Of a DNA stretch of 47,940 nt, positions 32,011 through 40,491 are shown in pieces. Both the position numbers and the translations under genes were made by a program. The DNA is taken from positions 1-47,940 of the forward strand of contig CAJUKF010000018.1 of assembly GCA_910587355.1 (NCBI GenBank), written 5' to 3'. The stretch's first letter is position 1. Each line of letters begins with the position of its first letter. Source of the stretch: an uncultured Muribaculaceae bacterium. Its GTDB lineage: Bacteria > Bacteroidota > Bacteroidia > Bacteroidales > Muribaculaceae. The notes under the pieces are model-generated. The model saw only the letters and a program-made list of their open reading frames with translations, was not told where the DNA came from and made no database searches.

Positions 32011-33354
32011 TCAAAGCAAAGAAGCCATATATACAGGCAGATAAATCATGTTTTTATCTGTCTGTATATCTTTTGTATAGAGCATAACCGGCCGACTGAT
32101 ACGACTTGAATATTTTTCGCAGAAAACATCGATGGATTTGTGAGTTTTATAACCTGATGATTTTACTTCTATCGGCGTTATTTTGGTATCTTTCGAGAGC
32201 ATGAAATCTACTTCGTAATAGTTCTTGCGTTCGGCATCGGCCGGAAAAGCGTAATAGAACAGTGAATGACCGGCCGCCTTGAGACTTTGGGCGACTACGT
32301 TTTCATAAATGTATCCCAAATCGGCCGACAGTTTATCGGACGACAGCTTATTGTATATTATATTCTCTGTCGTACTTTTATCGGCGAAAGCGAGAGTGAC
32401 AAAGAGTCCGGTATCAGCCATGTAAATTTTGAAACTGTCGTAATCTTTATGCAGAGACATGCCGACATTCGGGTCGGAACATCTGTATGAAAAATTCACG
32501 GTCAAAGAATCTTCCAAATCAATCCATATCTCGGCAAGCCTGGCTCTTTCAATGTTTTTCAGTACACCGCCGGGTTCGTATCGGAGTTTATTCCGGCTTA
32601 GTTCCGCAGGGACTGATTCAAAGATTCTTGAAGCGTTCCATGTACTGTCAATCTTTCGCAAATCGTTGATGTATAAATCTATTATTTCGCGTTTTACGCT
32701 GTCAACATCCATGAAGTTGTTGGTGTCGAGATATGAGTTTACGGCCTGAGGCATTCCTCCTATAAGCATATATAGGCTGAATGTACGCATAAGCTTGCGG
32801 TGAGCGGCATCGCCGAGAGGTCTTAGTTTTTCAAACGCATATCTGATGAGGGGCATTGAAGTTTCATCACCGATGGCCCAGAGGAATTCCTCAAAGTCCA
32901 TGGGGAACATGTCGATTCCGGTTTCTTCGCTGGGAATGACTATCCCTTCTGTGTTCTTGCGGATTGACAGCAGCGAGCCGGTCTCGATATAATCATATCG
33001 TCCGTCCTCCACAAGGTATTTGATAGCTTGTCGGGCTTCGGGACATTTCTGAACTTCATCAAAAATTATTACAGACTCACGGTCATATAGTTTCACGCCA
33101 TATATTGACTGTAAACGCAAGAATATATAGTCAAGGTAGTCGAGCTCTGAAAAGAGAGCTTTGACTTCGGGCAAAGCCTTCACAAAATCAATCGCAATGT
33201 ATGAGCGGTATTCACGTTTGGCAAACTCCGTTGCTATAGTAGACTTGCCGATACGTCTTGCTCCTTTAATCAGGAGAGCTGTGGAGCCGTTTTTACGTTG
33301 CTTCCATTCGGCAATCCTGTCGTATATTTTACGTTTGAAAACTCTCTTTTTCAT
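32011..33354 (-). CDS. AAA ATPase with DUF4143 domain
   Basis: 447 residues. The P-loop GARRIGKST is at 31-39, Walker B IIFDEVQ near 97-102 and sensor-like YIETGSLLSI near 140. The C-terminal DUF4143 region contains RNKLRYEPGGVLKNIERARLAEIW and a nuclease-like strand pattern ending EVDFMLSKDTKITPIEVKSSGYKTHKS (quoted in part), where D-x(n)-E-V-K resembles a PD-(D/E)XK core. Such AAA_14/DUF4143 proteins are very common in Bacteroidetes, often mobile or accessory, with no settled function. It has its own promoter (-7 at 33381-33374) preceded by three repeats, so it is controlled separately from mltG. Confidence 0.88.
   Translation of the reverse strand: MKKRVFKRKIYDRIAEWKQRKNGSTALLIKGARRIGKSTIATEFAKREYRSYIAIDFVKALPEVKALFSELDYLDYIFLRLQSIYGVKLYDRESVIIFDEVQKCPEARQAIKYLVEDGRYDYIETGSLLSIRKNTEGIVIPSEETGIDMFPMDFEEFLWAIGDETSMPLIRYAFEKLRPLGDAAHRKLMRTFSLYMLIGGMPQAVNSYLDTNNFMDVDSVKREIIDLYINDLRKIDSTWNASRIFESVPAELSRNKLRYEPGGVLKNIERARLAEIWIDLEDSLTVNFSYRCSDPNVGMSLHKDYDSFKIYMADTGLFVTLAFADKSTTENIIYNKLSSDKLSADLGYIYENVVAQSLKAAGHSLFYYAFPADAERKNYYEVDFMLSKDTKITPIEVKSSGYKTHKSIDVFCEKYSSRISRPVMLYTKDIQTDKNMIYLPVYMASLL
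32029..32074. terminator. hairpin inside the 3' end of the ATPase gene, likely terminator for the convergent CBM9-like gene
   Basis: A 17-bp stem with one G-U pair (32029-32045 with 32053-32069) and a seven-base loop, followed on the plus strand by CTTTTG. It lies inside the last 20 codons of the ATPase gene and begins 26 bases after the plus-strand gene's stop. Confidence 0.6.
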
Positions 33355-33373
33355 AATTTGCAGATTTTCAGTG

Positions 33374-33381
33374 CAAAAATA
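33374..33381 (-). promoter_or_regulatory. -7 box of the DUF4143 ATPase gene
   Basis: TATTTTTG on the minus strand matches TAnnTTTG exactly, 19 bases before the ATG. The three AAATTTTACGG repeats lie just upstream of it. Confidence 0.5.
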
Positions 33382-33397
33382 GTAAAAATATTCTTTG

Positions 33398-33473
33398 CCG
33401 TAAAATTTAAAACGGCGAAAACCGGCTCTCCGTAAAATTTGGAGTGCTAAAATAGCGGCTGTCCGTAAAATTT
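33398..33473. repeat. three direct repeats of CCGTAAAATTT at 32-33 base spacing
   Basis: Exact 11-base copies at 33398-33408, 33430-33440 and 33463-33473. The second and third copies share a longer unit (CGGCTnTCCGTAAAATTT). The spacing is about three helical turns, and the last copy touches the mltG stop codon. They lie upstream of the ATPase promoter, which suggests a binding-site array. The first copy is also part of an imperfect palindrome (GCCGT...ACGGC). Confidence 0.65.
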
Positions 33474-34491
33474 ACTTTATGCCGCGGTTGTTGAGGGCGC
33501 GGTGGTAAAGGACGGCGTTGATTGTGTGCCGGCGGTAGTCGTCGGTGAAATTGTGGTAGCCGGAGAAGTCGGGCTTCGCACACATGTAGAGGTAATTGTT
33601 TTCCGGAGCATCGAGTACGGCATCGAGCGTTGCGGCTTCGACTATGCGTATAGGACCTGGGGGAAGGCCGCGGTGCTTATAGGTGTTGTACGGCGAATCG
33701 CTGAGTGTCATGTCGTGTGTCACGCGGCGGGCGGCAAAATCACCGGACGCGAATTTTACCGTCGGGTCGGCCTGAAGGAACATATTCTTGCCGAGACGGT
33801 TGAGATAGAGGCGTGCAATGACGGGCCGCTCGTCGCTCTTGTTGCTCTCTTCCTCGACAATCGAGGCGAGAGTGTGCACCTCTTCGGGCGACAGACCGAG
33901 TTTCGCGGCTTTTTTGCGGCGCTCGTCATTCCAGAATTTTTTGCGGTGGGCCGACATTTTTTCAATAATGACATCGGCAGGCGAAGTCCAGTAGAATTCG
34001 TAAGTGTCGGGCAGCAGAGCGGCGCTGTAATTCGCCGGTGAGAAACCTTCGGCACTCAGAATGGAATCGGCTGTTTCGAGGAAAGTGAGCGAATCGACCT
34101 CAAGCATACGTCCGGCGCGGCCTGCAAGGTCTTCAAAGCGCCGCAGATTGTTGAAAGTGAAGCGTACGGGAGTCTGCCTGCCTTCGGCGATGCGTTTGGC
34201 AACGCGGACAGCCTCGTCGCCGGGCTGAACGAGATAAGAGCCGTGGCTGCGGAGGGCATCTTTACTCAGTGCATTCCACAGACGTGCTGCCTTGCGGCCG
34301 TAACTGCCGCCAAGCGAACTTTCTATGATTGAATCGACGGCCGCCTTGTCGCTGAATGCCGGAATTTCAACTCTGACGGCATTTTTGCCGTCGTAACGGG
34401 CAAAGAGGTAACTTTTTACAGCTACTGCGGATATGGCGATTACAGCCACGACAGTGGCTGCACAGATTAGTATTTTCGATTTGTTTTTCAT
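33472..34491 (-). CDS. mltG: endolytic transglycosylase MltG (YceG-like)
   Basis: 339 residues with an N-terminal signal-anchor (ILICAATVVAVIAISAVAV). The catalytic glutamate is in ASIVEEES (E213 by comparison with the E. coli enzyme), followed by ARLYLNRLGKNMFLQADPTVKFA and the C-terminal GLPPGPIRIVEAATLDAVLDAP pattern typical of YceG. A LysM-like segment (SHGSYLVQPGDEAVRVAKRI) lies before the catalytic domain. MltG cleaves nascent peptidoglycan strands at the inner membrane and helps set glycan length. It lies 20 bases after the AI-2E-family gene on the same strand and probably shares its transcript. Confidence 0.95.
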   Translation of the reverse strand: MKNKSKILICAATVVAVIAISAVAVKSYLFARYDGKNAVRVEIPAFSDKAAVDSIIESSLGGSYGRKAARLWNALSKDALRSHGSYLVQPGDEAVRVAKRIAEGRQTPVRFTFNNLRRFEDLAGRAGRMLEVDSLTFLETADSILSAEGFSPANYSAALLPDTYEFYWTSPADVIIEKMSAHRKKFWNDERRKKAAKLGLSPEEVHTLASIVEEESNKSDERPVIARLYLNRLGKNMFLQADPTVKFASGDFAARRVTHDMTLSDSPYNTYKHRGLPPGPIRIVEAATLDAVLDAPENNYLYMCAKPDFSGYHNFTDDYRRHTINAVLYHRALNNRGIK

Positions 34492-34511
34492 GTCTCGGCT
34501 TACTTTATTAG

Positions 34512-35669
34512 TTAATCGTCGGGAGATTCTACAATTTTACGGAGGGCTTTGTCCCGGTCTTTTTTCTCCGCCGGCGGCTCGCCGTTTTCGCTGCGTGTGA
34601 TGTAACGGTCGTAATATGCAAGGAGCAATGTAGTGAGCGGCAGGGCTATAATCAGGCCGATGAAACCCATCAGTGTGCCCCAGATTGAGAGAGAGAGGAG
34701 TATCAGAGCCGGGTTGAGGCCCATTGCATGTCCCATGATTTTGGGCGTGAGGAAGAGGTCCTGTATGCACTGCACCACAATATATACAGCCATTGCGGAG
34801 AACCACAGATTCCAGAAACTTCTGCCTCCGTCGACCGACCATACGAGGCAGAGCAGAGTGGCGGGCACAAGGGAAATGAGTTGCAGATACGGCACCATGT
34901 TGAGCAGGCCGATGAAAAGGCCGAGCACGATTGCCATAGGCATACCTATGATGAGGAAACCTATGGCGAAGAGAACGCCCACGATGCTGGCTACAAGAGC
35001 CTGCCCGCGGAAATAATGGTTCATAGAACGTGTGACATCGTCGAGGATACCGAAGGTGACATTGCGGTAGCGCGGCGGCACAAGGTGCCTGAAGCCCAAG
35101 AGCAGTCGCTCATAGTCGAGCATGATGAAGACTATGTAGAGCAGAACCACAAACCAGCTGAAAACGCCCATGACAACATCGTAGCCGCCGGCGATAAAGG
35201 AGCCGACAGTGCTCAGCAGCGAGCGCCAGTCCTGGCCGGTGAGCTGTTTGGAAATGGCGACGAAATCAATGTTCTCGCGTATATAATCCTGAATTTCAGC
35301 AGGAATCTGGCTTACATTGTTGTGCTCGACACTATAGGTGGTTACGGCTCCGGCGAGATGGTGCATTTCGTTGAGTACCGAAGGTACGACAAATACGGAT
35401 ACGGCCGAAAGCAGGAGCACACACTCGAAGAGCGTAATCATGACTGGCAGCACGCGGCGGCGCACCCGGAGGAGTTTGCGGTTGTATTGCACCAGCGGCT
35501 CGAGCAGATACGCTATGAGCCACGCGACCACAAAAGGCAGAAGCACCGAACTGAGGATGTCGATGAGCCATATTGCACCGATAACGCCAAGTGCCGAGAG
35601 CACGAGACGCACGACGCGGTCGAATGTATACGGACGGCGGCCCGGTGCCGCAGGAGGGGTGCTGTTCAT
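34512..35669 (-). CDS. AI-2E family transporter (PerM/UPF0118)
   Basis: 385 residues with about seven to eight hydrophobic helices, starting LSALGVIGAIWLIDILSSVL and LPFVVAWLIAYLLEPLVQY. Late family motifs are seen: ASIVGVLFAIGFLIIGMP, GLLNMVPYL and LTPKIMGHAMGLNPALILLSL. These match the AI-2E/PerM family. Despite the name, most members have not been shown to carry autoinducer-2; some are sodium/proton antiporters. A luxS gene exists in this window but is 20 kb away and not linked. A -7 box lies 21 bases upstream. Confidence 0.92.
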   Translation of the reverse strand: MNSTPPAAPGRRPYTFDRVVRLVLSALGVIGAIWLIDILSSVLLPFVVAWLIAYLLEPLVQYNRKLLRVRRRVLPVMITLFECVLLLSAVSVFVVPSVLNEMHHLAGAVTTYSVEHNNVSQIPAEIQDYIRENIDFVAISKQLTGQDWRSLLSTVGSFIAGGYDVVMGVFSWFVVLLYIVFIMLDYERLLLGFRHLVPPRYRNVTFGILDDVTRSMNHYFRGQALVASIVGVLFAIGFLIIGMPMAIVLGLFIGLLNMVPYLQLISLVPATLLCLVWSVDGGRSFWNLWFSAMAVYIVVQCIQDLFLTPKIMGHAMGLNPALILLSLSIWGTLMGFIGLIIALPLTTLLLAYYDRYITRSENGEPPAEKKDRDKALRKIVESPDD

Positions 35670-35689
35670 CTTGGTTTTTGTTAATTATG

Positions 35690-35697
35690 CAAATTTA
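35690..35697 (-). promoter_or_regulatory. -7 box of the AI-2E-family/mltG unit
   Basis: TAAATTTG on the minus strand matches the consensus exactly, 20 bases before the ATG of the transporter gene. The -33 box is unclear. Confidence 0.5.
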
Positions 35698-35742
35698 GCA
35701 AATTAGAGCATTGCCGTATGCTTTCAGCTCTATAAAAATTCG

Positions 35743-35750
35743 TAATTTTG
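35743..35750 (+). promoter_or_regulatory. -7 box of prfA
   Basis: TAATTTTG matches the consensus exactly, 22 bases before the prfA ATG, giving a leader of roughly 19 bases. The -33 box is weak. Confidence 0.55.
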
Positions 35751-35772
35751 CAAAAAATAGTGAATCAATCCT

Positions 35773-36882
35773 ATGGCCGAACAATCACTCCTTGAACGTC
35801 TCGACGGAATCGAGGCACGTTTTGAAGAAGTTTCAACTCTCATTACCGACCCTGCTGTCATTGCCGACATGAAGCGTTATGTGCGTCTTTCCAAGGAGTA
35901 CAAGGACCTTGAGAGGCTTACTGCGCTCACACGGCGATATCGTGAACTTACGGACAATATAGCCGAGGCTCGCGAGATTCTTGCTACGGAAAACGACCCC
36001 GAGATGCGCGAAATGGCCCGTGAGCAGCTCGATACCTCAACAGCCGCTCTTCCCGGTCTTGAGGAGGAAATCAAGCTGCAGCTCATCCCGGCCGACCCCG
36101 AGGACGCTAAGAATGTGATTCTCGAAATACGCGGCGGCACGGGCGGCGACGAGGCAGCCCTCTTTGCCGGCGACCTATGCAAGATGTATACGCGCTACTG
36201 CGAGAGCCGGGGCTGGACTGTGGCCATTACATCGGCCAGCGAAGGTGCTGCCGGCGGTTTTAAGGAGGTGGTGCTGTCGGTTACAGGCGACGGTGTGTAC
36301 GGCGTGCTGAAATACGAGAGCGGAGTTCACCGTGTGCAGCGTGTGCCGGCTACTGAGACTCAGGGACGTGTGCACACATCGGCTGCGACTGTAGCCGTAC
36401 TTCCGGAGGCCGACCCCTTCGATGTGGAAATCAACGAGGGCGAAATCAAATGGGACACTTTCCGCTCTGGCGGTGCCGGAGGTCAGAACGTGAATAAAGT
36501 GGAGTCGGGCGTCCGTCTGCGCTATAACTGGAAGAACCCAAATACCGGCGTTGTCGAGGAAATTCTGATTGAATGTACCGAGACGCGCGACCAGCCCAAG
36601 AATAAAGAGCGCGCACTGAGCCGACTGCGCACATTCATCTATGACAAAGAGCATCAGAAATATATCGACGATATAGCCTCGCGGCGCAAGACCCTTGTCT
36701 CAACCGGCGACCGCTCGGCCAAAATACGCACATACAACTATCCGCAGGGCCGCATTACCGACCACCGAATCAATTATACAATCTACAATCTGCAGTCTTT
36801 TGTCGACGGCGACATTCAGGATGTGATTGACCACCTGATTATAGCCGAGAACGCCGAGAAGCTAAAGGCTGCCGAACTCTAA
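35773..36882 (+). CDS. prfA: peptide chain release factor 1
   Basis: 369 residues. The GGQ motif is at 236-238 within RSGGAGGQNVNKVESGVRL, the peptidyl-tRNA hydrolysis loop. The anticodon-like region just before the GGQ domain carries the RF1-type segment HRVQRVPATETQGRVHTSAAT (quoted in part). The N-terminal coiled domain and the C-terminal LRTFIYDKEHQKYIDD and RTYNYPQGRITDHRI patterns are standard. It recognises UAA and UAG. It is the first gene of a plus-strand unit with a DUF4153 gene 13 bases downstream and pyrF after that. Confidence 0.97.
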   Translation: MAEQSLLERLDGIEARFEEVSTLITDPAVIADMKRYVRLSKEYKDLERLTALTRRYRELTDNIAEAREILATENDPEMREMAREQLDTSTAALPGLEEEIKLQLIPADPEDAKNVILEIRGGTGGDEAALFAGDLCKMYTRYCESRGWTVAITSASEGAAGGFKEVVLSVTGDGVYGVLKYESGVHRVQRVPATETQGRVHTSAATVAVLPEADPFDVEINEGEIKWDTFRSGGAGGQNVNKVESGVRLRYNWKNPNTGVVEEILIECTETRDQPKNKERALSRLRTFIYDKEHQKYIDDIASRRKTLVSTGDRSAKIRTYNYPQGRITDHRINYTIYNLQSFVDGDIQDVIDHLIIAENAEKLKAAEL

Positions 36883-36895
36883 AAAACATATTCAT

Positions 36896-38440
36896 ATGGA
36901 AGAACAAACTCCCAAAGGCATTCGCCGCTATCTTTCTACGGTTTTTCTCCGAGAGAAAGTCGGAGAGGCATGCCGACGTTTCCCGGTTGCGGCATTTTTT
37001 GCAGTACTCACGGCTGTGCTCTTGATTGTAAACATCGTCACTGACATAGATGTCACGGTCATCAATGCTCATACGCTTGACTATCTTATACTGAGTTCGA
37101 CATTCGGCTACTTCATCTCCGTAGCCGCTGTGCTCTGGAGTGAGTTCCTGAACCGCAGAAGCACATGGTTTCAGATTGCCGGCGCAATTGTGGCCGTGCT
37201 GATGTTTGTCGTATGGGACACTGCAGGCAAAAATCCTTCAAATTCACTTTTTGTCGGCACTGTGGCCGTTTTCACGGCTGTCGCTGCGATGCTGTTCTTT
37301 GTGCCGTGCTTCAAAAAGCCGTCGCTGCGGCTGTCGCACAGCTACACAGACCGCGTCCTCGCCAACGCCATTATTTCCGTAGCAGTAGGCTGGGCCATGG
37401 CTATTTTTATCATGATTCTATGGGGCACCGTATCGGTACTTTTCCGAGTCAGTTCATTCGAGTTTTTCCAAGTCATGCTTGTGATTTTTGGCGCACTGCT
37501 GCCGATGACGGTGTTTCTGTGCCGTATGCCCTCAGTAGGAGACGAGAGCGGTGTGCCCGGTTTTTCAGCTATTCTGGCAAAGAACATATTCCTTATACCG
37601 GCCCTGATTTATATGGCCGTGCTCTATGTCTACGGCATCAAGATACTCGTAGAGTGGGAACTGCCCAAGGCTCCGATTGTATGGATGGTGACCGGCATTG
37701 TAGCCGTGGTACTGCTGATAATATTCGGTCTTCAGGGATATGTAGCCGACAGCCGGGCTAAGGAAACAAATGTGAAGATAGCACGGCTTGCCCTGCGGTG
37801 GCTGCCGGTGGCATTGCTGCCGCTGCTCGTGCTGATGAGCGTGGCGATATTCTACCGCATAGGCCAGTACGGCATCACACCCTCGCGTCTCTATGTTGCC
37901 ACATTCAACATATGGGCTTACGGCGCGGTGCTTTACCTCGTAATCAGCCGCAAGGCCGAGCTGTCGAATCTCGCCACGACTTTTGCCGGAATATTCCTTG
38001 CCGTATCGGTGATTCCCGGCTTCAACTACTGCAGCGTGGACTCGGAAGATAAGATAGGCGACGATTTTACCGACGATGAAGTGGTTGAAGTTATCGGGCC
38101 AAAGTGTTTCGAGCAGTCAGCCGGACCTCTGAAGATTTCGGATATTCCTCAGACATATAATACAATCGAATATCTGTCGAAGACAGATTACAGGACCTCG
38201 AAGCCGAATGCCGTGCGTGACATCCCGCTTAGAAAAGGCATAGCCATTCGTGTGCCACTCGATAGCCTTGTAGCACTTCCCGACAGCACTTTCTCTCCCT
38301 GTCTTATGCCGCTTAAAGGTCGCGCTGACAAGGCCTATCTGCTTACAAAATACTCGATATGGGTCAACTATATCGAGGACCCTGACAAAATAGGGGAGTA
38401 TGACAATGTGAGTGTACAGGGCTATCTGCTCAGCAAATAA
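36896..38440 (+). CDS. DUF4153 family polytopic membrane protein
   Basis: 514 residues. The first ~360 form about ten hydrophobic helices (AAFFAVLTAVLLIVNIVTDI, YLILSSTFGYFISVAAVLW, IFIMILWGTVSVLF and others), and a C-terminal soluble domain of ~140 residues follows (from YCSVDSEDKIGDDFTDDEV). DUF4153 proteins share this layout and have no known function. It begins 13 bases after prfA, with pyrF 23 bases downstream. In many Bacteroidales prfA and pyrF are direct neighbours, so this gene may be an insertion into that pair. Confidence 0.8.
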   Translation: MEEQTPKGIRRYLSTVFLREKVGEACRRFPVAAFFAVLTAVLLIVNIVTDIDVTVINAHTLDYLILSSTFGYFISVAAVLWSEFLNRRSTWFQIAGAIVAVLMFVVWDTAGKNPSNSLFVGTVAVFTAVAAMLFFVPCFKKPSLRLSHSYTDRVLANAIISVAVGWAMAIFIMILWGTVSVLFRVSSFEFFQVMLVIFGALLPMTVFLCRMPSVGDESGVPGFSAILAKNIFLIPALIYMAVLYVYGIKILVEWELPKAPIVWMVTGIVAVVLLIIFGLQGYVADSRAKETNVKIARLALRWLPVALLPLLVLMSVAIFYRIGQYGITPSRLYVATFNIWAYGAVLYLVISRKAELSNLATTFAGIFLAVSVIPGFNYCSVDSEDKIGDDFTDDEVVEVIGPKCFEQSAGPLKISDIPQTYNTIEYLSKTDYRTSKPNAVRDIPLRKGIAIRVPLDSLVALPDSTFSPCLMPLKGRADKAYLLTKYSIWVNYIEDPDKIGEYDNVSVQGYLLSK

Positions 38441-38463
38441 GAAAAACTTAATTATATTATATA

Positions 38464-39288
38464 ATGAAACGCAACGAACTTGTCGAACAGATTTTTTCCA
38501 AAGGCTCTTTCCTTTGTGTAGGTCTCGACACCGACATCAAGAAAATTCCCGAGTGTATAACCGGTTCGCCCGCTGAGCGTGTAATAGCTTTCAACAAGGC
38601 TATTATCGACGCTACCGCTCCCTATTGTGTGGCCTATAAGCCCAATGTGGCTTTCTATGAAGCTCTCGGTGCCGAGGGCTGGACTGCACTGGCTGCCACA
38701 GTGGATTACATCCGCGCGAAGTATCCCGAACAGTTCATCATCGCCGATGCCAAACGCGGCGACATAGGCAACACTGCCGCGCTCTATGCCCGCACTTTCT
38801 TCGAGACATTCGACTTCGATGCCGTGACTCTTGCCCCCTATATGGGCGAGGACAGCGTGAAGCCCTTCCTTGCATACGAAGGAAAATGGAGCATCATCCT
38901 TGCGCTTACGTCGAATGCGTCGTCGAGCGACTTCGAGACAGTGACCGATGCTCACGGCGTGCCTATGTTCGAGCGTGTGATTCGTCGTTCACGTCACTGG
39001 GGTTCTCCCGTCGATACCATGTATGTTGTGGGCGCCACCAAAGCCGAAAGTCTCACACAGATTCGCGAGGTGGCTCCCCGTCACTTCCTTCTCGTGCCTG
39101 GCGTCGGCGCACAGGGCGGAAGCCTCGAAGACGTTGCCAAATACGGCATGATTGACGAGTGCGGCCTGCTGGTGAACAGCAGCCGCGGCATCATCTATGC
39201 GTCGAACGGCACCGATTTTGCCGAAGCCGCCGGAGCCGCCGCCAAAGCCCTCGCCGGGCAGATGGATGCTATTCTGAAAGGAATGTGA
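38464..39288 (+). CDS. pyrF: orotidine 5'-phosphate decarboxylase (long PyrF type)
   Basis: 274 residues. The catalytic segment ADAKRGDIGNTA carries Lys97, preceded by FLCVGLDTD and followed by the phosphate-binding end (LVPGVGAQGGS, LLVNSSRGIIYAS). The length and motif spacing fit the PyrF subfamily of about 270 residues found in Bacteroidetes and actinobacteria. It makes UMP, the last step of de novo pyrimidine synthesis. A bidirectional terminator follows. Confidence 0.96.
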   Translation: MKRNELVEQIFSKGSFLCVGLDTDIKKIPECITGSPAERVIAFNKAIIDATAPYCVAYKPNVAFYEALGAEGWTALAATVDYIRAKYPEQFIIADAKRGDIGNTAALYARTFFETFDFDAVTLAPYMGEDSVKPFLAYEGKWSIILALTSNASSSDFETVTDAHGVPMFERVIRRSRHWGSPVDTMYVVGATKAESLTQIREVAPRHFLLVPGVGAQGGSLEDVAKYGMIDECGLLVNSSRGIIYASNGTDFAEAAGAAAKALAGQMDAILKGM

Positions 39289-39331
39289 GCGGAGGCTAAA
39301 ATTAAACCACCGCAAATTGTCAAAATAATTG

Positions 39332-39366
39332 TACGGACGTGCCGAAAAAGCACGTCCGTATAATTT
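39332..39366. terminator. bidirectional terminator between pyrF and the YhcG-like nuclease gene
   Basis: An 11-bp perfect stem (39332-39342 with 39350-39360) and a seven-base loop lie between convergent genes. On both sides the flanks are A/T-rich (TAATTTAAATT on the plus side, ACAATTATTTTG on the minus side) without a long pure U run. Confidence 0.7.
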
Positions 39367-39404
39367 AAATTATGCTTGCATGTTAGTGTTTATATGTGGC
39401 AATA

Positions 39405-40448
39405 TTAATCACGTGTGTGCAGAATCTTTTCTTTTGCAATCTCAATGGCCTGTTGAAGCTTTTGTTGCAATATCTTTTTATCGGGTAATTTGGTGAGATA
39501 CTCCGCTACTCGTATATTGCTTTCGTGCAGATGCATAAGTTCAACGTGTTCTTCATTCTTGCCTGCACATAATATCAATCCTATAGGCTTATTTTCACCC
39601 TCAAGCATTTCATATCGTTCGAGCCAATGCAGATAAAGCTCCATCTGTCCTTTGTATGCGGCTTTGAAGTTGGTCAGTTTTAGGTCTATTGCTACCATAC
39701 ATCGCAAGCGCCGATTGAAGAAAAGTAAGTCGATGTAATAATCCTCATCATCAACCGATATACGTTTCTGCCGTGCCATAAATGCGAAGTCATTGCCCAT
39801 TTCGGTTATGAATTTCTGCAATTCGCCTACGATAGCCGATTCGAGGTCTTTCTCTGAAAAATCGCCTTTGAGACCGAGGAAATCAAGAAAGTAGGGGTCA
39901 AGAAAAGCAATGTCGGCTGTCATCGTGCGTTCGTCGCGGAGTTGTTCGAGGTCGCGTCTAATTATTTCTTCTGGTTGTTTTGCGATAGCTGAACGTTCAT
40001 ACAGCATTCCGTCAATCTTTGCTTTAAGAGTGCGTTTGGACCAGTGTTGGTCGGCCGCCATCGTAAGGTAAAACTCACGTTTTAAATTGTCTTCGATTGA
40101 GATAACTTGCAGAAAATGAGACCATGATAATTTGGACACCACTGGTGTCCAAATTGATAAATTAGGAAATCTCTCTGCAAAAAGTCGCATTCTGTTGAGA
40201 TTCTTGACTGAGAATTGGCCGCTGCCGTATTCTTCGGTCAGTCGTTTTGACAGAGAGGCGACAATCTGTTTTCCATAGGTTGCACGTCCTCCTTGGAGCA
40301 CTTCCCGGTTTATGCGTTCGCCGATGTGCCAATACATGATTGTCATTCCAGTATTTACAGAAACAGCGATTTGTCGGCGAGTCTGTTCAATTAGAGTGCG
40401 GATATCGGAAAGTATTCTATTGTCAGAACCGTTTATTATCTGTTCCAT
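39405..40448 (-). CDS. YhcG-like PDDEXK nuclease (DUF1016)
   Basis: 347 residues. The N-terminal DUF1016_N part contains GMTIMYWHIGERI, TYGKQIVASLSKRLTEEYG and FAERFP, and the C-terminal PD-(D/E)XK part contains DYYIDLLFFNRRLRCMVAIDLKL, FKAAYKGQMELYLHWLE and PIGLILCAGKN. D...IDLK supplies the nuclease core, which looks intact. These proteins are common accessory genes, often near restriction or mobile loci, and have been linked to nuclease/defence roles, but here it stands alone. Immediately upstream is an unrelated oxidoreductase gene. Confidence 0.9.
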   Translation of the reverse strand: MEQIINGSDNRILSDIRTLIEQTRRQIAVSVNTGMTIMYWHIGERINREVLQGGRATYGKQIVASLSKRLTEEYGSGQFSVKNLNRMRLFAERFPNLSIWTPVVSKLSWSHFLQVISIEDNLKREFYLTMAADQHWSKRTLKAKIDGMLYERSAIAKQPEEIIRRDLEQLRDERTMTADIAFLDPYFLDFLGLKGDFSEKDLESAIVGELQKFITEMGNDFAFMARQKRISVDDEDYYIDLLFFNRRLRCMVAIDLKLTNFKAAYKGQMELYLHWLERYEMLEGENKPIGLILCAGKNEEHVELMHLHESNIRVAEYLTKLPDKKILQQKLQQAIEIAKEKILHTRD

Positions 40449-40491
40449 TATTGCATATCTGAAAACGCATAGCGAGTTTTATGAATGATGT

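Noticed and set aside
34512..35669. AI-2 exporter paired functionally with luxS
   Set aside because: The AI-2E name is a poor guide to substrate, and the two genes are 20 kb apart with no shared regulation visible.
34728..35684. 318-codon plus-strand frame opposite the AI-2E-family gene
   Set aside because: Shadow frame; the minus strand encodes a clear membrane transporter.
39405..40448. Defence island around the YhcG-like nuclease
   Set aside because: Neighbours are pyrF, an exported oxidoreductase and dsbD; no restriction, phage or mobile genes are nearby.
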